From the NCBI GenBank assembly GCA_938021205.1, contig CALIGI010000048.1, forward strand, positions 1-63,789: a stretch of DNA of 63,789 nt, given 5' to 3'. Below are positions 18,122 through 29,000 of this stretch, piece by piece. The notes beneath the pieces are model-generated. The model did not search any database. It saw only the letters and a list, made by a program, of their open reading frames with translations, and had not been told where the DNA came from. Position 1 is the first letter of the stretch. Every line of letters starts with the position of its first letter. The stretch comes from an uncultured Pseudanabaenaceae cyanobacterium. Its GTDB lineage: Bacteria > Cyanobacteriota > Cyanobacteriia > PCC-9006 > JAAUQQ01. The translations under genes were made by a program, and so were the position numbers.

Positions 18122-21100
18122 ATGGTGAGTCCGTTGTTCAGAAAGTATCCACTTCGACGAATCTTGATTGTGGGATTTGTTTTGCCTTTAATGGGCACGG
18201 TGTTCTGGATTCGCTATTTGGCCTGGCGAGATGAGCAGCGAGCAGTGGAGCAATTGGTTGGGCAGTTGCAGAGGCGGGTGGGGGAGCGTATTCAAGAGCG
18301 ACTGCTTCGCTTCACTGAAGCACCACTGCGGGCAACGGACTTTATGGAGCTGGCCCTAGAGCGAGGAGAATTAGACCCGGAGCGATTGGATACTTGGGGG
18401 CCTTACCTGTTTGATCAAGGTCAATTGTTTGATTCTCTAACTTATTTGTATTTTGGTAATCCCCAAGGAGACTATGTTGAGCTGGTGCAGCAGCCAACCC
18501 TGGAAGATCGGGTGATTTTTACGAACGGGCAGCAGTCGGAAGTCTCCGTTTTCTTAAGTCCTAACGTTGGTGCTTCGCCTCTACAGCAGGCCGTTGAAGA
18601 GCCATATGATCCTAGAACCCGTCCTTGGTATAAAGCAGCAGAAGGAGGTAAAAGCGTCTGGACTGAAATCTATGAGATCGCAGGTTCAGAACTGGTAGGG
18701 ATTCCTGCGTCCCTAGGGTTAGGCTTTGTGCGACCTGATATCGCTGATGATCACCAGACTCTAAGAGGGGTCATAGGTGCAGATTTTATCTTGACTGATA
18801 TCAATCGCTTCTTGCGGGGGCTGTCTATTGGTAAGTCTGGAGAGGCACTGTTGCTAGATCGCGATGGCACTGTCATCGCGAGTTCGTTGGAACAACCCCC
18901 ACTCCATGCTGATGGCACGCCAGCCCAGGTGACAGAGGTCGCAGATGAATTGATTCAGACGACGGGCCGTTACTTATTGAATGAATTTGGAGGGAATCTG
19001 CTTCGTGTGAATCATCCTCGCACGATGAACTTTCGGGAAAAGACGGGCGATCGCCAGTTGCTCCAGGTCATTCCCTTTGTGGACCCGAGGGGATTGGACT
19101 GGTTGATTGTGGTGGTGGTGCCTGAGTCGGACTTTACTGAGAGCATTTGGGAGGATGCGCGCACCACGTTGCTGCTGTCCTTAGGGATTCTGGGGATTGC
19201 CATGCTGTTGGCGACTTGGATTGCCCACCGTCTGGGTTATGCGACAGCCAGCTTGAGCCAGGCCTGTGAGGCGATCGCCCTGGGAGATTTAGCACAGGAT
19301 GTGACAGGCTCCCCAATTGCGGAATTGGACAGCTTGGCTCACAGCTTCAACCACATGAGTCGCCAGCTCCAGCAATCCTATGCTCAGCTAGAAGATTACT
19401 CCCAAGGGCTGGAGGTCAAGGTGGCTGAGCGTACCCAGGAGCTGGCCCAGGAAGTGGAGGTGCGTCGCCAGGCTGAAGTGGCGATTCGCCAGAGTGAGCA
19501 ACGCTATCGCAGTTTATTTGAGGATGCGCCGATTTCCCTGTGGGAAGAGGATCTCTCGGAGGTTAAAGCTCACGTAGAGCATGAGCTAGGGACTGAGCCG
19601 TACCATGATCTCGTTCGCTCTGTGGCTGAGAAAGCTGGCCTGCTTGAGGCCTGTGTGCAGCGAATTCGAGTGTTGAAGGTCAACCAGGCTTCCCTCGATC
19701 TATTTGATTTGCACTCTCAGGATGAGTTGGTGAGGCGGTTGTCCCAGTCCCATTCGCCCCAGTTTCTCGCGGATTTCAACACGGAATTAACCGCGTTGTT
19801 ACAGGGCAAGCGCTGTTTTGAATTAGAAACGATCGCTTCCATGCCCCAGGGGGAGTCAAAGCATTTGCTCGTGCGAGGATTTGTTGTAGAAGGCCATGAA
19901 GCGGACTGGTCCCGTGTGTTGATTTCCATGTTGGACTTAACAGCTCGGAAGCGGGCTGAGGCTGAAATGCGGTTGGCTAAGGAGGCCGCTGAGGTGGCCA
20001 ATCAGGCTAAGAGTGAATTCCTGGCCAATATGAGCCATGAGTTGCGATCGCCCCTTAATGCCATCCTCGGTTTTGCCCGGTTGATGGGCCGCAGCCACAG
20101 TTTGCCCATGGATCATCGGGAGAATGCGACGATCATTCAGCGCAGTGGCGAGACCTTACTCAATTTGATTAATGATGTTTTAGACATGTCAAAAATTGAG
20201 TCGGGTCGAGTGGTTTACAGTCCCGTAGAGTTTGATCTCCATCTATTGCTCCAGGAGGTTCGGGGGATGTTTTTGCTCCAGGCCCAAGAAAAACAGCTAG
20301 ATCTGAATCTAGAACTAGATCCAGGACTGCCCCGCGTGATCCGTACCGATCAGGGTAAGCTACGCCAAATTTTGACGAATCTGCTCAGTAATGCAGTGAA
20401 GTTTACCTCGATGGGCAATGTCACCTTGCGGTTCTCTGCTCGCCTAGACTTTGCTGAGAGAGTGGGGGAGCCTCAAGGGGAGGTAACCCAAGTGGAGGCT
20501 GCCCAGTTGGAGGCTGCCCAGGGGGCGAGCTTGGATGCTTCAGGGCTTGAGCGGTGGGTGTTGCGCTGTGAAGTTGAAGATACAGGACCCGGTATCTCGG
20601 ATGAGGAGCTAGAGATAGTGTTTGAACCCTTCACCCAAACTGAATCAGGACGTCTTTCCCAGGAAGGCACGGGCCTAGGGTTGCCCATTAGTCGACAGTT
20701 TGCCCAGCTCTTGGGAGGAGACTTGAGCGTGATGAGTCCAGTCTCTCCAGTGACTCGACAACGAACGGGGACGATTGCCATTCTCACTTTTAAAGCAGCC
20801 ATGGGGGAGGGGGAGTTGTGGGCGCAAGAATCCCCTCGCCGTGTGATTGCTCTGGAGCCCGGCCAACAGCAATTTCGAATTTTAGTGGTGGATGACAAGG
20901 CCGAGAATCGTCAGTTGCTACAGCAGCTCTTGCAACCCGTTGGCTTTGCCCTGCGGACGGCGAGCGATGGAGAGGAGGCGATCGCCCAAACCTTAGATTG
21001 GCAGCCCCATTTGATCTGGATGGACCTGCGCATGGCCAATCTAGATGGCTTTAGCGCCACTCGCCAGATTCGCGCTGCTGAGCCCCTACTGACTCGACCC

Positions 21101-21505
21101 CAGATCATTGCCATTAGTGCCAATCGCTTTGAGGATGAGAAGCAACGTGCTTTGGCTGTGGGGTGCGATGATTTTTTGCGTAAGCCCTTCGAAGCCCCCC
21201 AACTGTTTGAGATGATGAAGCAAGCTTTGGGGGTGAGGTATTTGTACGAAGCTGATGGCGCTGAACTTGAGCCCCCTGGCAGTAATGTGGTGCTTGATGC
21301 AGCGGCGCTCCAACGTTTATCCCCCGAGTTACGCCAGGCGTTGGAATTGGCAGCCAGGCGGATTGATTGGGACCAGTTGTTTCACCTTATTACCGAGGTG
21401 CGTCAGGATGATGTCACCCTGGCGGATGATTTGAGTCAGGTGGTTCAGGATTTTGAATATGGCAAGCTGCTCCAGGGACTGGGCGTAGAGGAGGAGAGTC
21501 CATAA
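18122..21505 (+). CDS. Hybrid sensor histidine kinase (Cache-HAMP-PAS-HisKA-HATPase-REC)
   Basis: The 1127-residue membrane kinase has a first helix near residues 14-35, a periplasmic dCache sensor (with [12 protein letters not shown] near 160), a second helix near 346-365, a HAMP domain, a coiled-coil, a PAS-like region ([13 protein letters not shown]), a HisKA domain with [10 protein letters not shown] (phospho-His near 639), and a HATPase with [17 protein letters not shown] and [10 protein letters not shown] receiver domain follows ([10 protein letters not shown], acceptor Asp in WMDLRM near 967, KPF). The C terminus of about 100 residues after the receiver is helical and may be HPt-like but shows no obvious HPt histidine motif. 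The stop overlaps the start of the next kinase (TAATG), so the two probably work together. The signal sensed is unknown; dCache domains often bind amino acids or other small molecules. Confidence 0.92.
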   Translation: MVSPLFRKYPLRRILIVGFVLPLMGTVFWIRYLAWRDEQRAVEQLVGQLQRRVGERIQERLLRFTEAPLRATDFMELALERGELDPERLDTWGPYLFDQGQLFDSLTYLYFGNPQGDYVELVQQPTLEDRVIFTNGQQSEVSVFLSPNVGASPLQQAVEEPYDPRTRPWYKAAEGGKSVWTEIYEIAGSELVGIPASLGLGFVRPDIADDHQTLRGVIGADFILTDINRFLRGLSIGKSGEALLLDRDGTVIASSLEQPPLHADGTPAQVTEVADELIQTTGRYLLNEFGGNLLRVNHPRTMNFREKTGDRQLLQVIPFVDPRGLDWLIVVVVPESDFTESIWEDARTTLLLSLGILGIAMLLATWIAHRLGYATASLSQACEAIALGDLAQDVTGSPIAELDSLAHSFNHMSRQLQQSYAQLEDYSQGLEVKVAERTQELAQEVEVRRQAEVAIRQSEQRYRSLFEDAPISLWEEDLSEVKAHVEHELGTEPYHDLVRSVAEKAGLLEACVQRIRVLKVNQASLDLFDLHSQDELVRRLSQSHSPQFLADFNTELTALLQGKRCFELETIASMPQGESKHLLVRGFVVEGHEADWSRVLISMLDLTARKRAEAEMRLAKEAAEVANQAKSEFLANMSHELRSPLNAILGFARLMGRSHSLPMDHRENATIIQRSGETLLNLINDVLDMSKIESGRVVYSPVEFDLHLLLQEVRGMFLLQAQEKQLDLNLELDPGLPRVIRTDQGKLRQILTNLLSNAVKFTSMGNVTLRFSARLDFAERVGEPQGEVTQVEAAQLEAAQGASLDASGLERWVLRCEVEDTGPGISDEELEIVFEPFTQTESGRLSQEGTGLGLPISRQFAQLLGGDLSVMSPVSPVTRQRTGTIAILTFKAAMGEGELWAQESPRRVIALEPGQQQFRILVVDDKAENRQLLQQLLQPVGFALRTASDGEEAIAQTLDWQPHLIWMDLRMANLDGFSATRQIRAAEPLLTRPQIIAISANRFEDEKQRALAVGCDDFLRKPFEAPQLFEMMKQALGVRYLYEADGAELEPPGSNVVLDAAALQRLSPELRQALELAARRIDWDQLFHLITEVRQDDVTLADDLSQVVQDFEYGKLLQGLGVEEESP

Positions 21506-23391
21506 TGGAGCGATCGCGACCGAATGATCAAGCCCTGGGGGCTGCAATGTCCGAAGCTGAGATGCCAATGGCCTTTGATCGGGGGGGGCTGGACAATGAG
21601 ACTTCGCTTAAAGCAGATGCTTTAGCAACTATTGGTACCTCTGGCGAGGGCTTGCCTCTAGGTCGACTCGCTTCCGGATCTTCCTACGAACCAGAACTGG
21701 AGTTAGGGCCAGGGGAAGAACCTGCTCCTAATCTACTGCTGGTGGATGACACCCCAGCCAATCTGCGGCTGTTGATGGAAATTTTGATGCAGCGTGGCTA
21801 TCAAGTGCGCCCAGTGACGGACGGAAAGCGGGCGATCGCTGCTGCCCAGTTGCACCCTCCAGACCTGATTTTGCTGGATATTAAGATGCCTTCCCCTGAT
21901 GGTTATGAGGTTTGTCAGGCTCTCAAAAGCGATGAGCGAACCCGCGATATTCCTGTCATTTTTCTCACGGTTCTCGATGCCCCAATGGATAAAGCTAAGG
22001 GGTTTGAAATGGGTGGGGTTGACTATATCACGAAGCCCTTGGAGGCCTTGGAGCTGCTGGCTAGAGTTGATAATCAGCTTCGTCTGAGGGCTTTACAAAA
22101 ACAGTTGATGACGCGCAATCGTCAATTGCAGAAACTGCTGATTCAATATCGCGAGACTGCCAAGGCGCTACGAAATTCTGAGGCTAAGTTTGCCAAGGCA
22201 TTTGATGATAGCCCGATGCCCATGGCCCTGCTCACGTTGCCAGGACTGCGGTATTTGGACGCCAATCGAGCGTTCTTGAGCCAGTCCGGCTATCACCTGG
22301 ATGAGTTGTTGGGGAAAACATCCCTAGAGATCGATCTATGGGTTGACTCTCAGAAAAGAGAGCATATTTCTGAGCAATTCCAGTGCTATGGATTTGTCCA
22401 TGGATTTGAGGCCAGGCTTAGGACTAAAGGGGGAAAAGCTCGCACAGTCTTCTTGTTTCTAGAGACTATTCAGTTAGACGATTGCCAATATTTGCTCAGC
22501 ATGGGGCAGGATATTACCCAGCGTAAAGCAGCGGAACAGAAGCTAATCGCCCAGGCCCAGGAGCTGTCCGATACCCTGGCCAATTTACGAGAAACCCAGG
22601 GCAAGCTAGTGGAATCGACCAAGCTAGCGGCCTTAGGGAATTTAGTTGCAGGTATTGCCCATGAGATCAATACCCCCCTGGGGGTGGCGATTACGGCGGC
22701 TTCAACCCTTGAAAATGAGTTGCATCAGCTACTGGGAGAATGTGCCGTTCAGCCCCCAACGGTGGACTTGCTCCAGGAATACCTAGAGCTGCTTGAGGAA
22801 TGCAGTGGCTTGGTTTTAGGCAATTTGGCTAGGGCAGGAGAACTGGTGCAAAGCTTCAAGCAGGTTGCTGTGGATCAGGTGAGTTTACGCGATCGTAGCT
22901 TTACTGTGAAACCTTATCTAGAAGAGGTGTTCATAAACCTCAAGCCTCAGCTCAAACCGACCCCCCATGAGGTTGAGCTAACGGGGGACGATCAATACAT
23001 GATTCATAGCTATCCCGGTGCTCTGGCCCAGGTGATCACGAATTTGGTACTTAACTCGTTGCGTCATGGCTTTGTTGAGGGCCGGGAGCCGGGACTCATT
23101 CAGCTAGATGTACAGCGGGGCGATGAGGGTTGCTCCCTGATTTATCGTGACAATGGCATTGGCATCTCGCCAGATAATATTGAGCGGATTTTTGAACCCT
23201 TTTTCACTACGGCTCGCCCAACTGGCGGTAGTGGATTAGGCCTGTACTTGGTTTATAACCTGGTAACCCAGCGTCTTCAGGGGGAGATTGCGGTGAGCAG
23301 TGAACCGGGACAGGGGGTGAAGTTCGTCATTGTTTTACCTCGAAAGTTGCGATTGGGCGAGGTGGAGCAGTCTGCCTTCAGATTCACCTAA
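21505..23391 (+). CDS. Receiver-PAS-histidine kinase
   Basis: The 628-residue soluble protein has an N-terminal unstructured 70 residues, a receiver domain (LLLVDDTPANLRLL; acceptor Asp in LLDIKMPSPDGYEV near 124; KPLEALELLARV), a coiled stretch, a PAS domain (FDDSPMPMALLTLPGLRYLD), a second coiled stretch, and a histidine kinase with GIAHEINTPLGVA (His near 385) and ATPase motifs NLVLNSLRHGF, DNGIGIS and GSGLGLYLVYNLV. It lacks a membrane helix. Architecture says it receives a phosphate, presumably from the coupled upstream hybrid kinase, and passes on its own signal. It starts at ATG 21505 within the TAATG overlap. No output regulator is in the window's immediate neighbourhood. Confidence 0.92.
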   Translation: MERSRPNDQALGAAMSEAEMPMAFDRGGLDNETSLKADALATIGTSGEGLPLGRLASGSSYEPELELGPGEEPAPNLLLVDDTPANLRLLMEILMQRGYQVRPVTDGKRAIAAAQLHPPDLILLDIKMPSPDGYEVCQALKSDERTRDIPVIFLTVLDAPMDKAKGFEMGGVDYITKPLEALELLARVDNQLRLRALQKQLMTRNRQLQKLLIQYRETAKALRNSEAKFAKAFDDSPMPMALLTLPGLRYLDANRAFLSQSGYHLDELLGKTSLEIDLWVDSQKREHISEQFQCYGFVHGFEARLRTKGGKARTVFLFLETIQLDDCQYLLSMGQDITQRKAAEQKLIAQAQELSDTLANLRETQGKLVESTKLAALGNLVAGIAHEINTPLGVAITAASTLENELHQLLGECAVQPPTVDLLQEYLELLEECSGLVLGNLARAGELVQSFKQVAVDQVSLRDRSFTVKPYLEEVFINLKPQLKPTPHEVELTGDDQYMIHSYPGALAQVITNLVLNSLRHGFVEGREPGLIQLDVQRGDEGCSLIYRDNGIGISPDNIERIFEPFFTTARPTGGSGLGLYLVYNLVTQRLQGEIAVSSEPGQGVKFVIVLPRKLRLGEVEQSAFRFT

Positions 23392-23399
23392 GACGAACC

Positions 23400-24545
23400 T
23401 TAGCTACTAGAACTTGTCTTCGTTGTAGATGTTGACGCAACTGGCGTAGCAGTCGTTGTTGCTGACCGGGTGGCAATCACGATCTTGCGGCGCTCTGTTA
23501 CGGTCTTGGGCCGGAGGTAGAGATTTTCAATCAGCACAGCCACCCCCGCAAACCAAGGGGGGACAATGAGGGCTCCGATAATACCAAGTAATTGAGCACC
23601 TCCCAGGACAGCTAGTAATTGGTACAGGGGATGAATGCCCACGGTGGAGCCGACCAGTAGGGGATCGAGGACGTAGGTTTCTAAGTTCTGGACGATGACG
23701 AAGAGAATCAAGACCCAGAGGGGAGACCAGCCACCCAGGGAGAGGGCAACCAGCAAAGCAGGTACGGAGCCGAGGATCGGGCCGAGGAAGGGCACGAGGT
23801 TGGTGACAGCCGCGATCGCGCCCAGTCCCAGGGCATAATCCTTCAGCCCCAGCAGGCTAAGACCGATGGTGATGCCGACTCCCAACACAATGGAGACCAG
23901 TAAACGACCGCGAATATAGCCGCCCATGCGAATCCCCACTGGACGTAGCTGGGCAGCCAGACGATCTTCCCAAGGTTGTGGAAGCAACCGCACTAACCCA
24001 TTGAGTAGCGTCCGCTTGTCCGCCACCATGTAGCCCGAGAGGAAGAGCACCAGTACCGTGCTAAAAGCTGTGCCTAGGATATTGCGGGTGAGGCCGTAGG
24101 AGCGTAAGACTAATTGCTTGGTCGAGCCCAAGGCCCAGCGGCTAATGGCCTGGGGGTCAAAGAGTTCGCTAATCAACTCTGACTGATTCTCGCCCAGTAG
24201 AGCGGCTCCATCTTCGAGTAGTCTGCGAATCACTTCTACAAATGTAGGGACTTGGCGAATTAGACTTTCGACTTGCTCAAATACTGTGGGACCTGCCAGA
24301 AGACCTACGCCCACGAGGGTCGAAATGAGGCCAATATAGGAAACGAGTGTGGCCAACCAGCGGGGTAATCGCCAACCTTCTAGCTGATCGACGATGGGGG
24401 CGATCGCTGCCGCCACAATCACGGAAGTCATGACGATCAAAGCTAACCCCCGCACCTGCCAGACCAGGACGGTGAGTAGCAACAGCAGACCCGTCACCAG
24501 GAGCGAGCGAAGGGAGATTGAAATGGCGAAGCGCTGTTCAGACAT
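23400..24545 (-). CDS. AI-2E family transporter (PerM/TqsA-like permease)
   Basis: The 381-residue membrane protein has about eight hydrophobic segments: two close to the N terminus (SLLVTGLLLLLTVLVW, LALIVMTSVIVAAAIAPIV), one after a linker, a soluble helical region (about 90-160), and four or five in the second half, including the ITNLVPFLGPILGSVPALL-type motif (here VTNLVPFLGPILGSVPALL) typical of the family. Members export autoinducer-2 or act as sodium/proton antiporters; the substrate here is not determinable. A Ser/Thr-rich tail (TTATPVASTSTTKTSSSS) ends the protein. The gene converges on the kinase gene, with 8 bp between the stops. Confidence 0.88.
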   Translation of the reverse strand: MSEQRFAISISLRSLLVTGLLLLLTVLVWQVRGLALIVMTSVIVAAAIAPIVDQLEGWRLPRWLATLVSYIGLISTLVGVGLLAGPTVFEQVESLIRQVPTFVEVIRRLLEDGAALLGENQSELISELFDPQAISRWALGSTKQLVLRSYGLTRNILGTAFSTVLVLFLSGYMVADKRTLLNGLVRLLPQPWEDRLAAQLRPVGIRMGGYIRGRLLVSIVLGVGITIGLSLLGLKDYALGLGAIAAVTNLVPFLGPILGSVPALLVALSLGGWSPLWVLILFVIVQNLETYVLDPLLVGSTVGIHPLYQLLAVLGGAQLLGIIGALIVPPWFAGVAVLIENLYLRPKTVTERRKIVIATRSATTTATPVASTSTTKTSSSS

Positions 24546-24656
24546 GCGGAGAGATCAACCGGGCAGAGGTGACGAGATTTACTGGATTGATCCCAGATGA
24601 TAGGTCAAAGGTAATGGTTATTAGCGCTTCTGTCTCTAAGCTGTGGCAGATTGTTC

Positions 24657-25631
24657 CTAATTCGGTTGTTCTGAGGTGGATGTCTCGGCGGGGGCAGATG
24701 TCTCAGATTCAGGTTCAGTCGTTGTTTCAGGCTGTTGCTCAATGTCAGGATCGACTGCGGGGGCTGCCAGCGTGGGGGGAATTTCTAGGGGGACGGGACC
24801 GAGGACGCCTTTGCGGAAGTCCTGGAGGAGTTTGCGGGCAGCGCGCTCGATATCGCCTTGGTAATTCACCTCACCCATGGCAATGAGATAGTCTTCGCCT
24901 GTACCGATTGATTCATCAACGCTGTAGCGATCGCGCAGCAGTCCTTCTGGCACCACCCTTCCTTGGGTGATCTTTTGCAGGGCTTTGAGTTGGTCTACGA
25001 GATTGGCAGCAACGCGCTGGTTGTCGTAGGAGGCGGTGCCAATGTCGTCGCAGAGGGCGAGCTTGACGGCGGCGGTTTGGTCATCGAGGCGGGCGGGTAA
25101 AATGCCGGGGGCGTCGAGTAGGTCCAGGTTGTCGTCGATGCGGACCCAACGTAGTTGGCGGGTGACGCCCGCCTTTCGAGCGCTTTCCACGACGCGACGA
25201 CCCACGAGGCGATTGATCAGGGCGGATTTGCCGACGTTGGGATAGCCAATGACCACGGTGCGGACGGAGCGGGGCCTCATGCCGCGACTCTCGCGGCGAT
25301 CGTTCACAGCCACCCCTGCCTTAGCGGCAATTTTGGCGAGGGCTTTGATGCCTTTTCCGTCCTTGGCATCGGTGAAGTAGATATCCTGGCCCTGGGCTTT
25401 AAACCACTCTCGCCAGGCTTCTCGCAGGTGCGACGGAATCATGTCCTGGCGATTTAGCACGAGGACGCAGGGCTTATCCGGTGCCCATTGGGCGATGCGG
25501 GGGTGGTGAGTGGAGAGGGGAATGCGGGCATCGCGGACTTCCAGGATGACGTCTACCCGTTTGAGCTGTTCTTTGAGGGATTTCTCGGCTTTGGCAATGT
25601 GGCCGGGGTACCACTGGATGAGGGGAGACAT
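24657..25631 (-). CDS. rbgA: Ribosome biogenesis GTPase RbgA/YlqF
   Basis: The 324-residue circularly permuted GTPase acts in late assembly of the 50S subunit. Motifs appear in permuted order: G4 as LVLNRQDMI (NRQD in place of the usual NKxD) near residue 60, G5-like YFTDAKDGKGI near 82, G1 as GYPNVGKSALINRLVG near 130, and G3 as DAPGILPARL near 175. The opening MSPLIQWYPGHIAKAEKSL is the diagnostic YlqF start (WYPGHMxKA). A Glu/Thr/Pro-rich tail of about 40 residues extends past the usual C terminus. It is downstream of nothing on the same strand, 400 bp from the divergent SNF2 gene. Confidence 0.94.
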   Translation of the reverse strand: MSPLIQWYPGHIAKAEKSLKEQLKRVDVILEVRDARIPLSTHHPRIAQWAPDKPCVLVLNRQDMIPSHLREAWREWFKAQGQDIYFTDAKDGKGIKALAKIAAKAGVAVNDRRESRGMRPRSVRTVVIGYPNVGKSALINRLVGRRVVESARKAGVTRQLRWVRIDDNLDLLDAPGILPARLDDQTAAVKLALCDDIGTASYDNQRVAANLVDQLKALQKITQGRVVPEGLLRDRYSVDESIGTGEDYLIAMGEVNYQGDIERAARKLLQDFRKGVLGPVPLEIPPTLAAPAVDPDIEQQPETTTEPESETSAPAETSTSEQPN

Positions 25632-26032
25632 GGTTGAACGATTCCGGGGGAAGCTTACGCAGTAATCGCGACTGGATCAACCATACCGCTTTGCTGGGCG
25701 ACCGTAGGAAGACTCCTGGGCATTAGTCTTCCTACGAAATGCTGCTTTGGTGGAGCGCGTGGACTTCAAGGCATTACTGTCCGTCAAATTCGACAGTGTG
25801 GGTTAGGACGGTGCAGGCAACGTCGAAGCAGTCGGCTGCAAAGCTTTGGTCGGAAAAAATAATGGGCGCTGATAGCCAGGGAGCTGACCTGTGACGCTTT
25901 GTTAGGATTTAGAGTACTGAAGCGGCAGAAGCCTCTTCTAGAGGCTATTCAGAGTCGTTTTGTTCTCAGCTCATGTCATGATCTAATTAATAGAGTCTGT
26001 TTTCCTGGCAACCTCATCCCACAACTTTGGCC
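25632..26032. other. Divergent intergenic region, rbgA and SNF2 gene
   Basis: The 400-bp spacer holds a perfect hairpin (25703-25736) and no supported gene. The promoters of both flanking genes should lie here. None stands out. Confidence 0.5.
25703..25736. repeat. Perfect 12-bp intergenic hairpin
   Basis: CGTAGGAAGACT and AGTCTTCCTACG are exact reverse complements with a 10-nt loop. The site lies in a divergent spacer, so it cannot be the terminator of either neighbour. Confidence 0.7.
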
Positions 26033-29000
26033 ATGTTCCAGAATGCTGCCCTGACCATTGATGGATACGCTTTTGATGACGAGCTTCGAGCCCAGTTGGT
26101 GGAGCAATATGGTGACGCATCTCCCCTAGAGCAGCAGATTATTCAATTTTTGGCTGTACTCTACGAGCCGGTGACTCGGTTGATTATTTCGAGTTGCCTG
26201 AGAGATCTCGGGGTTGTGGATGACCAAGGTGTGCCCTACAAAATGCCGCTGCTGAGTGCTGCGATCACTCGCTTAGTGGAGCAAAAGCTACTGATTCAAG
26301 AGCGCACCCAAGGCCCCCGCTGTCATCCCATGCTGCGCGAGATTGCCTTGGGAGATACGCTCAAGGCAGACTGGTTTGATGACATTGTGACTGTGATTGA
26401 GCAGCAAAGGCCGGTTCCTAAATGTTTAGGTAATGAAAACCCCAAGTACAACACCCATTTTGAATTTATTCGAGATGTGCGAATTGCGCTGTATTCCGGA
26501 GATTTAGACAGAATTCGAGCTTGCGAAGCGGGGTTTAAAGGAGCTTACCGAGGCTATGAGAAAATCTCGGTCTCCGCCATCCTGCGCGAGGTCTGCCGCA
26601 ATCCCTTTGATCACCATTTTATTGCTAGCTTGCCCGAGGAACTTCAGGCTCTTTGCCTCAGAAGTCTATTAGATGAGACATTAGCGCGTTGCGAACCTGA
26701 GACTGAAGCATTTCACCTGCTGCAGGAGCTATGCGAAGGCAATCTGGCAGAGAACATAACGCCGGGTTTTGCTGATTTGATCAGTCTCTATATTGAACAA
26801 TTACTTTTGCGCGAAGACTTGGAAGGAGCCAAGCTTGCTTTGGGATGGTTGGATGAGCAACATTTGGCTCAGCTAGGTACCTTTGAGGGCTGGATTTCTC
26901 TACTGGAAGGGGATAGTGATGAGGCAGTCGCCTGTTATCGAGTCGCCCTCAAAGATGACCTGCGTAAACATAACAAGCGTAAGGGCGCGTTCAGGAGTCT
27001 CTGTGGCAGTCTGTTTGTCCTAGCTTTGCTAAAGGAAGGCTCTCCCGAGTCTGTGCAGGAGGCGATCGCCTATACCCAGCCTTTGATTTCCCCCGAAAAG
27101 AACCGTTTTTGGTCAATCTACTTCCCCCTACATCTATGGGCGAGGGTTAAACGAGGTGATCTGGACGCGAAGGCTCAGTTACGCTCAAGCTTTAGATCGC
27201 TCAGCGCCACCGATCACCCTGTGGGAACGCTCATTCACGCACTCTGTCTCTACTGGGTGGAACCGGGTGCCAAGGCAAAATTAAAATCTGTCCTAGAACC
27301 GCTCTGTAGCGATTGCCAAGCCGCAGGCTACTACTGGCTCGCCATGGAGGCTGCGGAAATTCTCTCACGGGTGACCGCAAAAGAATCCCAATATTCCTTA
27401 TTAGCCAAGGTTCTACGCGAACAAAGCGAACTGCCTCCCCTGATTGACCTCTTCCAAGCCCAGGAGCCCTGGGAGTTGCAACTTCAAGCCTTGGAGAATC
27501 TCTCTCTCCCCTCTGCAGAAAGTGGTGCTCGGCCTCAAGCCCAACAACGCTTGGTTTGGTTTCTTACCCGCTACAGTGATACCAATTGGACCCTACATCC
27601 TCGCGAACAGAAGATTAATGCCAAGGGAGTTTGGAGCAAGGGGCGCAATATTGCACTCAAACGACTGGCTCGCACCCTGGATGAATTTAGCTATTTCACA
27701 CCACAAGATCAGAACGTTTGCCGCCAGCTCGAACGCCATCTGGAACAAAATTACTATGGCTACCGAGGCTCAGAATATTACCTATTTTCCGATTCCGCTA
27801 TTGGGGAATTAATCGGTCACCCGCTGTTGTTTGAGGAGGAGAGTGGAGTCCGGCTAGAGCTGGCAAAGGGGACGCCGGAGTTGCGGGTGCTGCGTGGTAA
27901 AGGCAAGCAGCTCACCCTCGAATTCTCGCCTCCGCTCCGTGAACATGCAGACCTGTTATTGCTGAAGGAAAGTCCAACGCGGCTCAAGCTCGTGCAGATT
28001 AATAGCGAACATCGCCGAATCGCCCAGGTGTTGGGCAAAAAGCTCCAGGTGCCGGTGGCTGCCCAGGAGCGTGTCCTGAGGACGATTCAGAATATGGCCT
28101 CCATCGTGACGGTGCAGTCGGACATTGGGGGCGGTAATGAAAACCTGGAGTCGGTGCCTGCGGTGGCGACCCCTCATTTTCATCTACTTCCGGCGGGGGA
28201 GGGGCTCAAGGTGGCCCTGCTCTGTCGTCCCTTTGGGGAAGAAGGGCCCTATTATCGCCCCGGTAAAGGCGGCAAGCTGGTGATTGCAGAGCTAACCGGG
28301 GCTCGTAAACAAACGGAGCGGGATTTGTTGGCAGAAAAGAAGCAGGCCAAGGCTGCGATCGCGGCTTGCTCCATGCTGGAAACCTATGACGCGAAAGGCG
28401 GGGAATGGCAAATTGACGATCCAGAAGATTGCTTGGAGTTGTTGCTCGAACTCAAAGAGGTGGGTGAGCAAGCGATCGTCGAATGGCCGGAGGGCGAAAA
28501 GCTGAAGGTCAATCACCAGGTGGGCCTAGAAAATCTCCATCTCCAGGTTGGTCAGCAAAAGGACTGGTTTGCTGCCAGTGGTGAGATTCAGGTGGGCGAC
28601 GAGAAGGTCCTGCAAATGCAGCAGTTGTTGATGCTACTGGAGAATGCACCCAGTCGATTTGTGCCCGTGGGGGATGGTCAATTTCTGGCCTTAACCCAGG
28701 AGTTTCGCAAACGTCTCAATGAACTGCGGGCATTCTCGGAAGTCAGTAAAAAAGGAGTTCGCTTTCACCCCCTAGCTTCCTTGGCACTCCAGGACATGAT
28801 GGAGGAGGTAGGCTCTGTCAAAGCGGACAAGCAGTGGAAAGCCCATCTCAAGAAGTTGAAGGAAGTTCAAACCCTAGAGCCCGAACTCCCCTCGACGCTC
28901 CAGGCCGAGCTGCGGGACTACCAGCAAGACGGCTTCAAGTGGCTGGCTCGGCTAGCCCACTGGGGCGTGGGGGCTTGTCTGGCAGATGACATGGGCCTGG

